Origin: Sphingomonas sp. Leaf20
GTDB taxonomy: Bacteria > Pseudomonadota > Alphaproteobacteria > Sphingomonadales > Sphingomonadaceae
Direction of reading: 5' to 3'
Length of the DNA stretch: 64,000 nucleotides
Assembly: GCF_001421535.1 (NCBI RefSeq)
Contig: NZ_LMKN01000008.1
Coordinates: 381,979 to 445,978 of the forward strand
The notes below the pieces were generated by a model. The model did not search any database. It worked only from the letters and a program-made list of their open reading frames with translations, and was not told where the DNA came from. This document shows positions 8,715 through 16,788 of the stretch, piece after piece. The first letter of the stretch is position 1. Each line of letters starts with the position of its first letter. The position numbers and the translations under genes are program-made.

Positions 8715-10988
8715 ATGATGGTGGACACGGTGTTTGAGCGGACGGCGTTTTTGGGAGAGGCGGGACCGCTTGCCGTGCTGATCGGCGCGCGGGACTGGTC
8801 CGCGACGTCGCTGGGGCCGATCGAGTCCTGGCCGCAGCACCTGAAAACCGCAGTGTCGATCATCCTTCGGGCGCCGGTGCCGATGGCGCTGTTATGGGGT
8901 GAGGACGGTGTCCTGCTCTACAATGAGCGATATGCCGACATCGCGCAGGACAAGCATCCTGCGATCCTCGGCATGCCCGTGCGCGCGGCATGGCCCGAGG
9001 CACACGCGTTCAACGACCATGTCGTGCGGGCCTGCATGGCGGGCGAGACGCTGAGCTATGCGCGGCAGGAAATGACGCTGTACCGGAACGGGCAGCCGGG
9101 GCTAGTCTATCTCGACCTCAATTATTCGCCCGTGCTCGACGGCAGCGGCATGCCGGCGGGGGCGCTGGCGGTGGTGGTCGAGACGACCGACGCGGTGCTG
9201 GCCGAGCGCAGCCTGCGCTGGGAGACGCATACGCTCGAGACGCTCAACGTCACGGGGGCTGCGCTCGCGGCCGAGCTCGAGCTGGAGCCGCTGATCCAGA
9301 TGGTGACCGATGCCGGGGTCAAGCTGACGGGCGCGCAGTTCGGCGCGTATTTCCACAATCTGATGGATGAGACCGGCGAGCGGCTGCACCTGTTCACGTT
9401 GGCGGGGGCGGAGCGGTCCGCGTTCGAGGCGCTGGGTCGTCCGCGTGCGACCGCGGTGTTCGGCCCGACCTTTCGCAACGAAGGCGTGATCCGGTCGGAC
9501 GATATCCGCGCCGATCCGCGTTACGGGCAGAGCGCGCCGCATTACGGGATGCCGCCGGGTCATCTGCCCGTGCGCAGCTATCTGTCCGTCCCCGTCACGT
9601 CGCGGTCGGGGATTGTGCTGGGCGGGCTGTTGTTCGGCCATTCCGAGGTCGCGCGGTTCAATGAACGCCACGAGCGGCTGCTTGTCGGCGTAGCCGCGCA
9701 GGCGGCGATCGCGATCGACAATGCCCGGCTTTTCAAGGCGGTGCAGGACGTCAACGATACGCTCGAACAGCGCGTCATCGAGCGTACGGTCGAGCTGACC
9801 GAGGCGCACGAGGCGCTGCGTCAGGCACAGAAGATGGAGACGCTCGGCCAGCTGACCGGGGGGATCGCGCATGACTTCAACAATCTGCTGACGGTGATCC
9901 GCGGCTCGGCGGACCTGCTGAAGCGCCCCGATTTGAGCGAGGATCGCCGCAACCGGTATGTCGCGGCGATCGCCGACACCGCGGACCGCGCCGCCAAGCT
10001 GACCAACCAGCTGCTCGCCTTTGCGCGGCGATCGTCGCTGACGCCCGAGATCCTCGACGTCGGCGCCGTGGTGCGCGGGATGACCGACATGCTGTCGACG
10101 CTGTCGGGGTCGTTCATCGCGATCGAGATCGCGCTGGCCGAGACCCCCTGTTTCGCCAACGCCGATGCGAGCCAGCTCGAGACCGCGATCGTCAATCTGG
10201 CCGTCAATGCGCGCGATGCGATGGCCGGTCGCGGCGCGCTGACGATCCGCGTCGACCGCGCCGACGCGATCCCCGCGGTGCGCGGGCATGAGGTCCGGGT
10301 CGGCGACTTCGTGACGATCGCGGTCAGCGATACCGGCAGCGGGATCGACCCGGCGCATATCGATCACATCTTCGAGCCGTTCTTCACGTCGAAGGCGATC
10401 GGCCACGGCACCGGCCTGGGGCTGTCGCAGGTGTTCGGATTCGTCAAGCAATCCGGTGGCGAGGTGATCGTCGAGAGCCTGCCGGGCGCGGGCGCGACGT
10501 TCGTCCTCTACCTGCCCCGCCAGCCGATCGGCCTGCCCGAGACGTTGCGCGGTTCGGTGCCCGCGCCCGAGGCCGGCGGCCCGATCCGCGTTCTGGTCGT
10601 CGAGGACAATCCCGATGTCGGCCGCTTCGCGATCTCGGCGCTGTCCGATCTGGGGCATGACGTCGTCTTTGCGGGGCATGCCGAGGAGGCGTTGCAGCTC
10701 CTCGCGGCGGCGATGCCCCCCATCGAGGTGGTCTTCTCCGACGTGATGATGCCCGGCATGAACGGCGTCGAGCTCGGCCGGCATATCCGGCGGCATTTTC
10801 CCGCCGCGCGCGTCCTGCTGACCAGCGGATATAGCGACGTGATTTCGAAGGAAGGCGCGCATGGCTTTGCGCTGCTGCGCAAACCCTATTCGATGGCCGA
10901 ACTCGCCGAGGCGCTGCGCGGGATCATCGGGACCGGGATGGATGGCAGTCATCCGGCGGCCGCGGCCGCCGGCGAATGGCCGGCCTGA
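8715..10988 (+). CDS. PAS-GAF hybrid histidine kinase with C-terminal receiver
   Basis: 757 aa from the ATG at 8715; a GTG at 8640 would add 25 residues. With the 8715 numbering, a PAS-like domain (about 20-165, ending YLDLNYSPVLDG) is followed by a GAF domain (about 180-340, FGAYFHNLMDETGERLHLF ... RSYLSVPVTS), a coiled coil, HisKA with H386 in GGIAHDFNNLLTVI, HATPase (DTGSGIDPAHIDHIFEPFF, GTGLGLSQVFG), and a receiver with phospho-acceptor D676 in SDVMMPGMNG. There are no membrane segments, so it is cytoplasmic. No separate response regulator is adjacent. It converges with the MCP-like gene 21 bp away. Confidence 0.93.
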   Translation: MMVDTVFERTAFLGEAGPLAVLIGARDWSATSLGPIESWPQHLKTAVSIILRAPVPMALLWGEDGVLLYNERYADIAQDKHPAILGMPVRAAWPEAHAFNDHVVRACMAGETLSYARQEMTLYRNGQPGLVYLDLNYSPVLDGSGMPAGALAVVVETTDAVLAERSLRWETHTLETLNVTGAALAAELELEPLIQMVTDAGVKLTGAQFGAYFHNLMDETGERLHLFTLAGAERSAFEALGRPRATAVFGPTFRNEGVIRSDDIRADPRYGQSAPHYGMPPGHLPVRSYLSVPVTSRSGIVLGGLLFGHSEVARFNERHERLLVGVAAQAAIAIDNARLFKAVQDVNDTLEQRVIERTVELTEAHEALRQAQKMETLGQLTGGIAHDFNNLLTVIRGSADLLKRPDLSEDRRNRYVAAIADTADRAAKLTNQLLAFARRSSLTPEILDVGAVVRGMTDMLSTLSGSFIAIEIALAETPCFANADASQLETAIVNLAVNARDAMAGRGALTIRVDRADAIPAVRGHEVRVGDFVTIAVSDTGSGIDPAHIDHIFEPFFTSKAIGHGTGLGLSQVFGFVKQSGGEVIVESLPGAGATFVLYLPRQPIGLPETLRGSVPAPEAGGPIRVLVVEDNPDVGRFAISALSDLGHDVVFAGHAEEALQLLAAAMPPIEVVFSDVMMPGMNGVELGRHIRRHFPAARVLLTSGYSDVISKEGAHGFALLRKPYSMAELAEALRGIIGTGMDGSHPAAAAAGEWPA

Positions 10989-11009
10989 CGATCGTCCGGA
11001 TCGCGGTCG

Positions 11010-12053
11010 CTATCGGCGGCGTTGCGCCAGGCTCGCCGCGATCGCCTGCTCGGTCGCGACATGTTCCTCGATGATGCAACACAGCGCGAGGTCGGCGATG
11101 GCCCGGTCTGATACGGACTCGACCCGCGCCTGTGCGATGTTGAGGCCGTCCGACGCCTTGACGGTCGTGGCCGCCGCCTTCGTCGCATGCGGATGCGAAG
11201 CCTGCCACGCATAGCTGCCCGTCGTGGCGACGACCTTGCCCGCATGATCGACGATCGAGGCGACCGCGTTGGTCGCGGTCCGGTTGACGACGTTCATGAT
11301 CGCGCCCGCCTGACCCTCGAAGTCGAACTCGAGGTAGCACACGCCGATCGTCGTTCCCTCCGCGCGGACCGGCGCGACGTAGATCAAGACGTGGCGATCG
11401 TTCGACCAGGGATTCCGCCAGACCGCATCGGTCATCCATTCGACCGTGGCGGGCGCCGCCATCGCGCGCTTGAACTGCGCGTAGCCGTTGAAATTGACCT
11501 CGCGCACCGCGGCGTTGTCGTGCGCGCAGACCGCGACCTCGCCATCCGCGTTCACCGCGAACGCGTTCAGAAAATAGGGAGAACAGCCGAGCAGCGCGCG
11601 AAGCCGGTCGAGCGCGCGCGTCTCGATCCGCGCCGCGCCGCGATCGACGAGCAATGCCTCGACGATCGAGTAATCGGTCGCCAGCATGCGGATATCGATC
11701 GAGCGATCGTAGAGCGTGCGCGCGAGCGTGTCCGCGATCGACTGCGCCAGATCGGCGAGACGCCCGCCCTCCATGTCGCGGGCGAGGTCGTCGGCGAGCT
11801 CTGCGCCGTGTTCGAGGTGACCCAGCACGTCGTCGCGGAATGTCGCGGCAGCCGAGCGCGCGGCGCCGGCGAGCGATTTCACCTCCTGCGCGACCACCGA
11901 GAAACCGCGTCCGGCGTTACCCGCGCGCGCCGCCTCGATCGTGGCGTTGAGCGCGAGCAGGTTGGTGCGGTCCGCAATGTCTTCGGCCTGTTTGGCGTGG
12001 GACGAAACCTCTGCGCTGAGCGCGTTGAGCAAGGAACGAATACGACGCGGCAT
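11010..12053 (-). CDS. Soluble MCP-like protein with signalling tip at the N-terminus
   Basis: 347 aa, no transmembrane helix. Residues about 10-65 contain the chemoreceptor hairpin tip ([35 protein letters not shown]). Usual receptors keep this at the C-terminus after a sensor. Here the rest of the protein (about 100-330) is a Cache/PDC-like sensory fold: [54 protein letters not shown]. The order is therefore signalling first, sensor last. No che genes are in the window. It may dock onto a chemosensory array or act as a stand-alone adaptor; function is inferred. Confidence 0.8.
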   Translation of the reverse strand: MPRRIRSLLNALSAEVSSHAKQAEDIADRTNLLALNATIEAARAGNAGRGFSVVAQEVKSLAGAARSAAATFRDDVLGHLEHGAELADDLARDMEGGRLADLAQSIADTLARTLYDRSIDIRMLATDYSIVEALLVDRGAARIETRALDRLRALLGCSPYFLNAFAVNADGEVAVCAHDNAAVREVNFNGYAQFKRAMAAPATVEWMTDAVWRNPWSNDRHVLIYVAPVRAEGTTIGVCYLEFDFEGQAGAIMNVVNRTATNAVASIVDHAGKVVATTGSYAWQASHPHATKAAATTVKASDGLNIAQARVESVSDRAIADLALCCIIEEHVATEQAIAASLAQRRR

Positions 12054-12184
12054 GGACGGCTTTCGTAAGAAGTCTGCCGCCGTTACCGTATGTTATCAGG
12101 TCCATCTAGGTCCGATATGGGGCTTTTCCGGCAATTTTTCCGATCCGGCACCGGGGGGCAGCGACCGCCAGCGCGCGGTCGGTC

Positions 12185-12733
12185 TCAGCTCCAGTGCCGC
12201 ACCGCGCCCGTGTCGACATGGACGAACCCGTCACGCGGGTAATAGCCGACGCCCCCGCCGTGCAGCGACATGGCCGCGCTGCGCAGCCGGTCGAGACGGA
12301 TCCCGGGGATCGCGATGTCGGTCGCCTTGCCGAGCATGTGCTGGCTCTTGCTCGCGACGCCGTGCGATCGTGCATGGAGCGCTCCGTTCGTCTTGGGACT
12401 GCGATAGGCGGAGACGAGGCGCAACGGCTTGTGCGGTGCGACGTCGAGGCGATCGCGCACCTGGACCAGCAGATCGAGAAGCTTCGGGTCCATGGTCCGC
12501 GTCGCGCCGGTGCGCCAGTCGCGCATCGCATGATTGAGTTCGGCAAGCCCATCGGCGCGGTAGCGGCCATTGGCGAAGAAACAGGCGTCGTACCGCTCGC
12601 CGGTGTTGGCGTTGACGAAGGCCAGCCGGCGTTCGGGAGTCCGGGCGGACACGCGTTCCGACAGCGCGGCCATCGCAAGCGCGGCAGTCCCACCGCTGAT
12701 CAGGCCACGGCGCGTAAGAAGAGTGTGAGACAA
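12185..12733 (-). CDS. YcbK/DUF882 family peptidoglycan-related protein
   Basis: 182 aa. A twin-arginine-like signal (LTRRGLISGGTAALAMAAL) leads to a DUF882/peptidase M15A-like domain: LRLVSAYRSPKTNGALHARS, GVASKSQHMLGKATDIAIPG, GGVGYYPRDGFVHVDTG. The H-x6-D and HVD zinc positions of M15-type peptidases are present. The family is linked to peptidoglycan processing. It is divergent from the L,D-transpeptidase at 12930; the same two families (YcbK and YcbB/LdtD) are neighbours in E. coli. Confidence 0.88.
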   Translation of the reverse strand: MSHTLLTRRGLISGGTAALAMAALSERVSARTPERRLAFVNANTGERYDACFFANGRYRADGLAELNHAMRDWRTGATRTMDPKLLDLLVQVRDRLDVAPHKPLRLVSAYRSPKTNGALHARSHGVASKSQHMLGKATDIAIPGIRLDRLRSAAMSLHGGGVGYYPRDGFVHVDTGAVRHWS

Positions 12734-12929
12734 ATCATAATTCCGGTGAATGGCAGAGCCCGGGCTTACACCATGATGTCGTAAAAGTTTCCTTTAGGCA
12801 CAGTCGCTTGTCGCAGCGGACCAACCGCCTGCCCGATTGCGTGTCGACGACGGTCGCGGCAGAGGGCGCGCTGCGGCGGGAGCCGACTGCGCAGCGGTGC
12901 GTTTTCCGGACAGGTCTTGGGAGTATGTC

Positions 12930-14360
12930 ATGCGTTCACCGTGGGGAAAATCACTCATGCTCGGGCTGTTGCTGTCCGCATGCAGCGTGGAGATCGGGTC
13001 GGACCAGAACGCGACCGCCAACGCAGGAGAGGCGGCGGCGCCCGCACGCTGGAGTGACTCGACCGCGGGGCAGCTGCGCAAGGCGATCGATGCGCGCGGA
13101 ATCCACGCGCTCGATCATGTGGACTTCGGTCCGTCACCGAAGGACGATGCCGCGCTGACCGCGCAGGCGCTGCGCTTTGCAGCCGCGCTCGGGCGCGGCG
13201 CGACCGACCCGACGAAATTATACGAGGTCTATACGGTCCCGCGGCCGGCGCCCGATATCAAGGCGGGGCTGGCGGCGGCATTGCGCGCGGGCGACCTGAC
13301 GCCGTGGCTCGAAGGTCTTGCCCCGCAGGATGCGAACTACCGGAAATTGTCCGTCGCGTACCGTAAGCTCCAGCGGCAGCCGGATGCGCCGGCGGCGGCG
13401 ATCGTCACCACCGGCGAGGCGATCGAGCCGGGCGGGACCGATCCGCGGATACCTTCGATCGCGCGCGAACTCGTGATCCTCGAATATCTCGACAACGGGT
13501 TGGCGCAGGGTGACCGCTACACCCCCGACATGGTTGCGGCGGTCCGTCGGATGCAGGCGGACTATGCGATGAAGCCCGACGGGATCATCGGCAGCGAGGC
13601 GCTGGCGATCCTCAACATGTCCGACGTCGACCGGTCACGGGCGATCGCCGTGGCGATGGAGCGGCTGCGCTGGCTCGAGCGCACGCCGCCGGCGACGCGC
13701 ATCGACGTCAACCTCGCCGCGGCACGGCTGACCTATTGGCGGGATGGCAAGATCGTCGACAGTCGCAAGGTCATCGTCGGTGAGCCCGACACCGAAACCC
13801 CGCAGCTGGGGTCGCCGATCTTCCGCCTGGTGGCCAACCCGACCTGGACGGTCCCGCGGTCGATCCAGAAGAAGGAGATTGCCGGCAAGGGGGCAGGTTA
13901 TATGAGGGCGAACAACATGGTCTGGAAGGATGGCTGGATCGTGCAGCAGCCGGGCCCGAAGAACTCGCTCGGCCTGGTCAAGTTCGACATGCAGAACGAC
14001 CACGCCATCTACCTGCACGACACCCCCGCAAAGCCGATCTTCGCGATGGTGCAGCGGCAGCGCAGTCACGGCTGCGTCCGGGTCGAGGACGCGCTGGGGT
14101 TCGCCGAGATGCTCGCGACCGATGCCGGCCTGCTCGACCAGTGGCACGCCGCGCGCGCCACGGGGAAGGAGACGTTCGTGAAGCTGCCGCGGCAGATCCC
14201 GGTCCGGATGCTCTATCAGACGGTATTGTTCGACGATGCGGGCGAACCGATCGTCCGCAACGACCCCTATGGCTGGGACGACCGCGTCGGCGCGGCCCTG
14301 GGGTTCAAGGCAGGCCGGGCGCTGCGGGTCGAGAGCGGCGCGGTGGACGTCGGGCCCTGA
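12930..14360 (+). CDS. L,D-transpeptidase (YcbB/LdtD type), probable lipoprotein
   Basis: 476 aa from the ATG at 12930. The signal MRSPWGKSLMLGLLLSAC ends in a lipobox (LLSA-C), so the protein is probably lipid-anchored. A peptidoglycan-binding-like helical region (MVAAVRRMQADYAMKPDGII) precedes the YkuD catalytic domain: KVIVGEPDTETPQLGSPIF, ISLHDTP-like IYLHDTPAKP, and the catalytic SHGCVRVEDA. Such enzymes make 3-3 crosslinks or attach proteins to peptidoglycan in the periplasm. It is divergent from the YcbK-type gene over 196 bp that must hold both promoters. Confidence 0.93.
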   Translation: MRSPWGKSLMLGLLLSACSVEIGSDQNATANAGEAAAPARWSDSTAGQLRKAIDARGIHALDHVDFGPSPKDDAALTAQALRFAAALGRGATDPTKLYEVYTVPRPAPDIKAGLAAALRAGDLTPWLEGLAPQDANYRKLSVAYRKLQRQPDAPAAAIVTTGEAIEPGGTDPRIPSIARELVILEYLDNGLAQGDRYTPDMVAAVRRMQADYAMKPDGIIGSEALAILNMSDVDRSRAIAVAMERLRWLERTPPATRIDVNLAAARLTYWRDGKIVDSRKVIVGEPDTETPQLGSPIFRLVANPTWTVPRSIQKKEIAGKGAGYMRANNMVWKDGWIVQQPGPKNSLGLVKFDMQNDHAIYLHDTPAKPIFAMVQRQRSHGCVRVEDALGFAEMLATDAGLLDQWHAARATGKETFVKLPRQIPVRMLYQTVLFDDAGEPIVRNDPYGWDDRVGAALGFKAGRALRVESGAVDVGP

Positions 14361-14381
14361 CCTGACCGGAGCGCGCGAGGA

Positions 14382-14413
14382 GAGGACGGCTCGAACCCGA
14401 TCGAGCCGTCCTC
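14382..14413. terminator. Bidirectional terminator-like hairpin between ldt and nrdA
   Basis: Perfect 13-bp inverted repeat (GAGGACGGCTCGA / TCGAGCCGTCCTC) with a 6-nt loop, between the converging L,D-transpeptidase and nrdA genes. There is no clear U-tract on either strand, so termination is inferred from position and stem strength. Confidence 0.6.
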
Positions 14414-14435
14414 CGCGATCACGCCGTGCGCGCCG

Positions 14436-16349
14436 TCACTGGCAGGCGAGGCACTCGTCATAATCCTTCGATTCCACGTCGATCTGACGCAGGTCGATGG
14501 TGTTGTCGGTCTCGACTCCCCCTGCGAACCCGGCGCGCTGCACCGACTTCGAGCGCAGGTAGTAGAGCGACTTGATGCCAAGCTCCCAGGCGCGGAAGTG
14601 AAGCATGAGAAGGTCCCACTTTTCCACGTCCGCCGGGATGAACAGGTTCAGCGACTGCGCCTGGTCGATATAGGGCGTGCGGTCCGCGGCGAGTTCGAGC
14701 AGCCAGCGCTGGTCGATCTCGAAGCTGGTCTTGTAGCAGTCCTTTTCCTCGACCGAGAGGAAGTCGAGATGCTGGACCGAACCGCCCTGTTCGAGGATCG
14801 AGTTCCACACCGCGTCCGAGTTCTTCGACTTCTCGGCGAGCATCTTTTCAAGATACGGATTCTTGATCGAGAAGCTGCCCGACAGCGTCTTGTGCGTGTA
14901 GATGTTCGCGGGGATCGGCTCGATGCACGCCGACGTGCCGCCGCAGATGATGCTGATCGACGCGGTCGGCGCGATCGCCATCTTGCAGCTGAACCGCTCC
15001 ATCGCGCCGGTATCGGCGGCATCGGGGCAGGGCCCGCGCTCGATCGCGAGCTGCATCGAGGCTTCGTTCGCTTGGCTGCTGATGTGCTTGAACATCCGCA
15101 GGTTCCACGACTTGGCCATCGCGCCCTCGAACGGGATGCCGCGCGCCTGGAGGAAGCTGTGGAAGCCCATCACGCCAAGGCCGACCGAGCGCTCGCGGCC
15201 CGCCGAATAGGCGGCGCGTTCCATACCGGGCTCGTGACGGTCGATATAGTCCTGCAGCACGTTGTCGAGGAAGCGCATGACGTCCTCGATCAGACCCTTC
15301 TCGTCCTTCCACTGATCCCAGGTCTCGAGGTTCATCGACGACAGGCAGCACACCGCGGTGCGGTCGTTGCCGAGATGGTCCTTGCCGGTGGGCAGCGTGA
15401 TCTCGCTGCACAGGTTCGAGGTCGAGACCTTGAGGCCGAGCTCGCGGTGGTGCTTTGGCATCGCCTTGTTCACGTGATCGGCGAAGACGATGTACGGCTC
15501 GCCGGTCTGAAGACGCGTCTCGACGAGCTTCTGGAACAGCGAGCGCGCGTCGACGGTCGCGCGGATCGCCTGGTCCTTGGGCGAACGCAGATGCCATTCC
15601 TCGCCGTTGCGGACGGCTTCCATGAAGTCGTCGGTGATCAGCACGCCGTGGTGCAGGTTGAGCGCCTTGCGGTTGAAATCGCCCGAGGGTTTGCGGATCT
15701 CGAGGAACTCCTCGATCTCGGGGTGCGAGACGTCGAGGTATACGGCGGCCGACCCGCGGCGCAGCGAGCCCTGCGAGATGGCGAGCGTCAGCGAATCCAT
15801 GACGCGGACGAACGGGATGATGCCGCTGGTCTTGCCGTTGAGGCCGACCGGCTCGCCGATGCCGCGGACATTGCCCCAATAGGTGCCGATGCCGCCGCCG
15901 CGCGAGGCGAGCCAGACATTCTCGTTCCAGGTGTCGACGATGCCGCCGAGGCTGTCGGGGACCGAGTTGAGGTAGCAGGAGATCGGCAGGCCGCGGCCGG
16001 TGCCGCCGTTCGACAGAACGGGGGTGGCGGGCATGAACCAGAGCTTCGAGATCGCGTCGTACAGGCGCTGCGCATGGCCGGCGTCATCGGCATAGGCCGA
16101 CGCGACACGGACGAACAGGTCCTGATAGCTCTCGCCCGGGAGCAGATAGCGGTCCTTCAGCGTCTCCTTGCCGAATTCGGTCAGCAGCGCGTCGCGGCTG
16201 TGATCGACCTCGACCGGGTAGATCTGCGCGCGCACCGAATGGCTGTCCTGCGCCTGGCGCGGCGCCTTGGCGGCTGCGGGCGTTTCGGTGGTCTGTTCGA
16301 TCGTGTCGGTCGTCATGTCGCTATCCCGGCTGCTGTCTCTGAAATCCAA
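14436..16349 (-). CDS. nrdA: Ribonucleoside-diphosphate reductase, alpha subunit (no ATP-cone)
   Basis: 637 aa catalytic subunit. Active-site cysteines are seen at C125 (PISCYLN), C314 in the N-L-C-S-E loop (N312, E316) and C334/C335 (AVCCLSS), plus the C-terminal redox pair in DYDECLACQ. Only about 40 disordered residues precede the core, so the roughly 90-residue ATP-cone of E. coli NrdA is absent. The start is chosen as TTG at 16349 because AGGAG lies 7 nt upstream at 16357-16361; the ATG at 16316 has only a weak site. It is separated from nrdB by eight or so unrelated genes. Confidence 0.95.
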   Translation of the reverse strand: MDFRDSSRDSDMTTDTIEQTTETPAAAKAPRQAQDSHSVRAQIYPVEVDHSRDALLTEFGKETLKDRYLLPGESYQDLFVRVASAYADDAGHAQRLYDAISKLWFMPATPVLSNGGTGRGLPISCYLNSVPDSLGGIVDTWNENVWLASRGGGIGTYWGNVRGIGEPVGLNGKTSGIIPFVRVMDSLTLAISQGSLRRGSAAVYLDVSHPEIEEFLEIRKPSGDFNRKALNLHHGVLITDDFMEAVRNGEEWHLRSPKDQAIRATVDARSLFQKLVETRLQTGEPYIVFADHVNKAMPKHHRELGLKVSTSNLCSEITLPTGKDHLGNDRTAVCCLSSMNLETWDQWKDEKGLIEDVMRFLDNVLQDYIDRHEPGMERAAYSAGRERSVGLGVMGFHSFLQARGIPFEGAMAKSWNLRMFKHISSQANEASMQLAIERGPCPDAADTGAMERFSCKMAIAPTASISIICGGTSACIEPIPANIYTHKTLSGSFSIKNPYLEKMLAEKSKNSDAVWNSILEQGGSVQHLDFLSVEEKDCYKTSFEIDQRWLLELAADRTPYIDQAQSLNLFIPADVEKWDLLMLHFRAWELGIKSLYYLRSKSVQRAGFAGGVETDNTIDLRQIDVESKDYDECLACQ

Positions 16350-16361
16350 AGGACCGCTCCT
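16347..16361 (-). promoter_or_regulatory. Shine-Dalgarno deciding a TTG start for nrdA
   Basis: AGGAG (read on the minus strand at 16361-16357) followed after 7 nt by TTG GAT TTC. The alternative ATG 33 bp downstream is preceded by GGGATAGCGAC only. The spacing favours the TTG, giving an N-terminus MDFRDSSRDS. Confidence 0.55.
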
Positions 16362-16788
16362 AATGTTCTGTTTTCGTTCGAATCGGGAGCAAGCCCCATG
16401 CTATCACCGCGCGGCCCGGGAGGAGAACAAAATATGATCATGCATGCTGCGTAAAGCAGCGGATCGATCACCGCGGCGGCTTTGGCAGCGCCGCGTCGTT
16501 CTACCAGAGATGGGGCCTGTCCGTCGTTCTAGCCCCAACAGATTGTGCCAAAGCGCCGCGTCATGCAAGCGGGTCTGGCGCGCGATCGCGCCGTTTCGAC
16601 GATCGCCGCGGGGCTGAGCGGCGGATCGCCGGCCGCGACGCGTGGACTTGAGCCGGTTTCGCGATACGCAAGGATTTAAGTGGGCGCGCGAAAAAATTTC
16701 GTCGCAAATGGGGCGGTGGTATCCGCCTACCGCTGCCCGCTCACCCCCGGCGTCAGCGGACCCGGGGGCACTGACGTGGCGAAACGCG
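16350..16788. other. nrdA upstream region / 3' end of the GGDEF-EAL gene
   Basis: A 439-bp interval with no gene I can support. It must carry the nrdA promoter. A direct repeat CGTCGTTCTA occurs at 16494-16503 and 16522-16531 (28-bp period). A 7-bp-stem hairpin (CCCCCGG / CCGGGGG, 16744-16768) lies just past the GGDEF-EAL stop and may end that transcript. I did not find a convincing NrdR box pair. Confidence 0.45.

Noticed and set aside
16531..16552. Sigma-54-like TGGCAC ... TTG upstream of nrdA
   Set aside because: The spacing between the two elements is one base too long and the -12 GC is missing.
16350..16788. NrdR box pair before nrdA
   Set aside because: Only a weak partial dyad (CAA-N4-TTG) is present and no second box is found at the usual distance.
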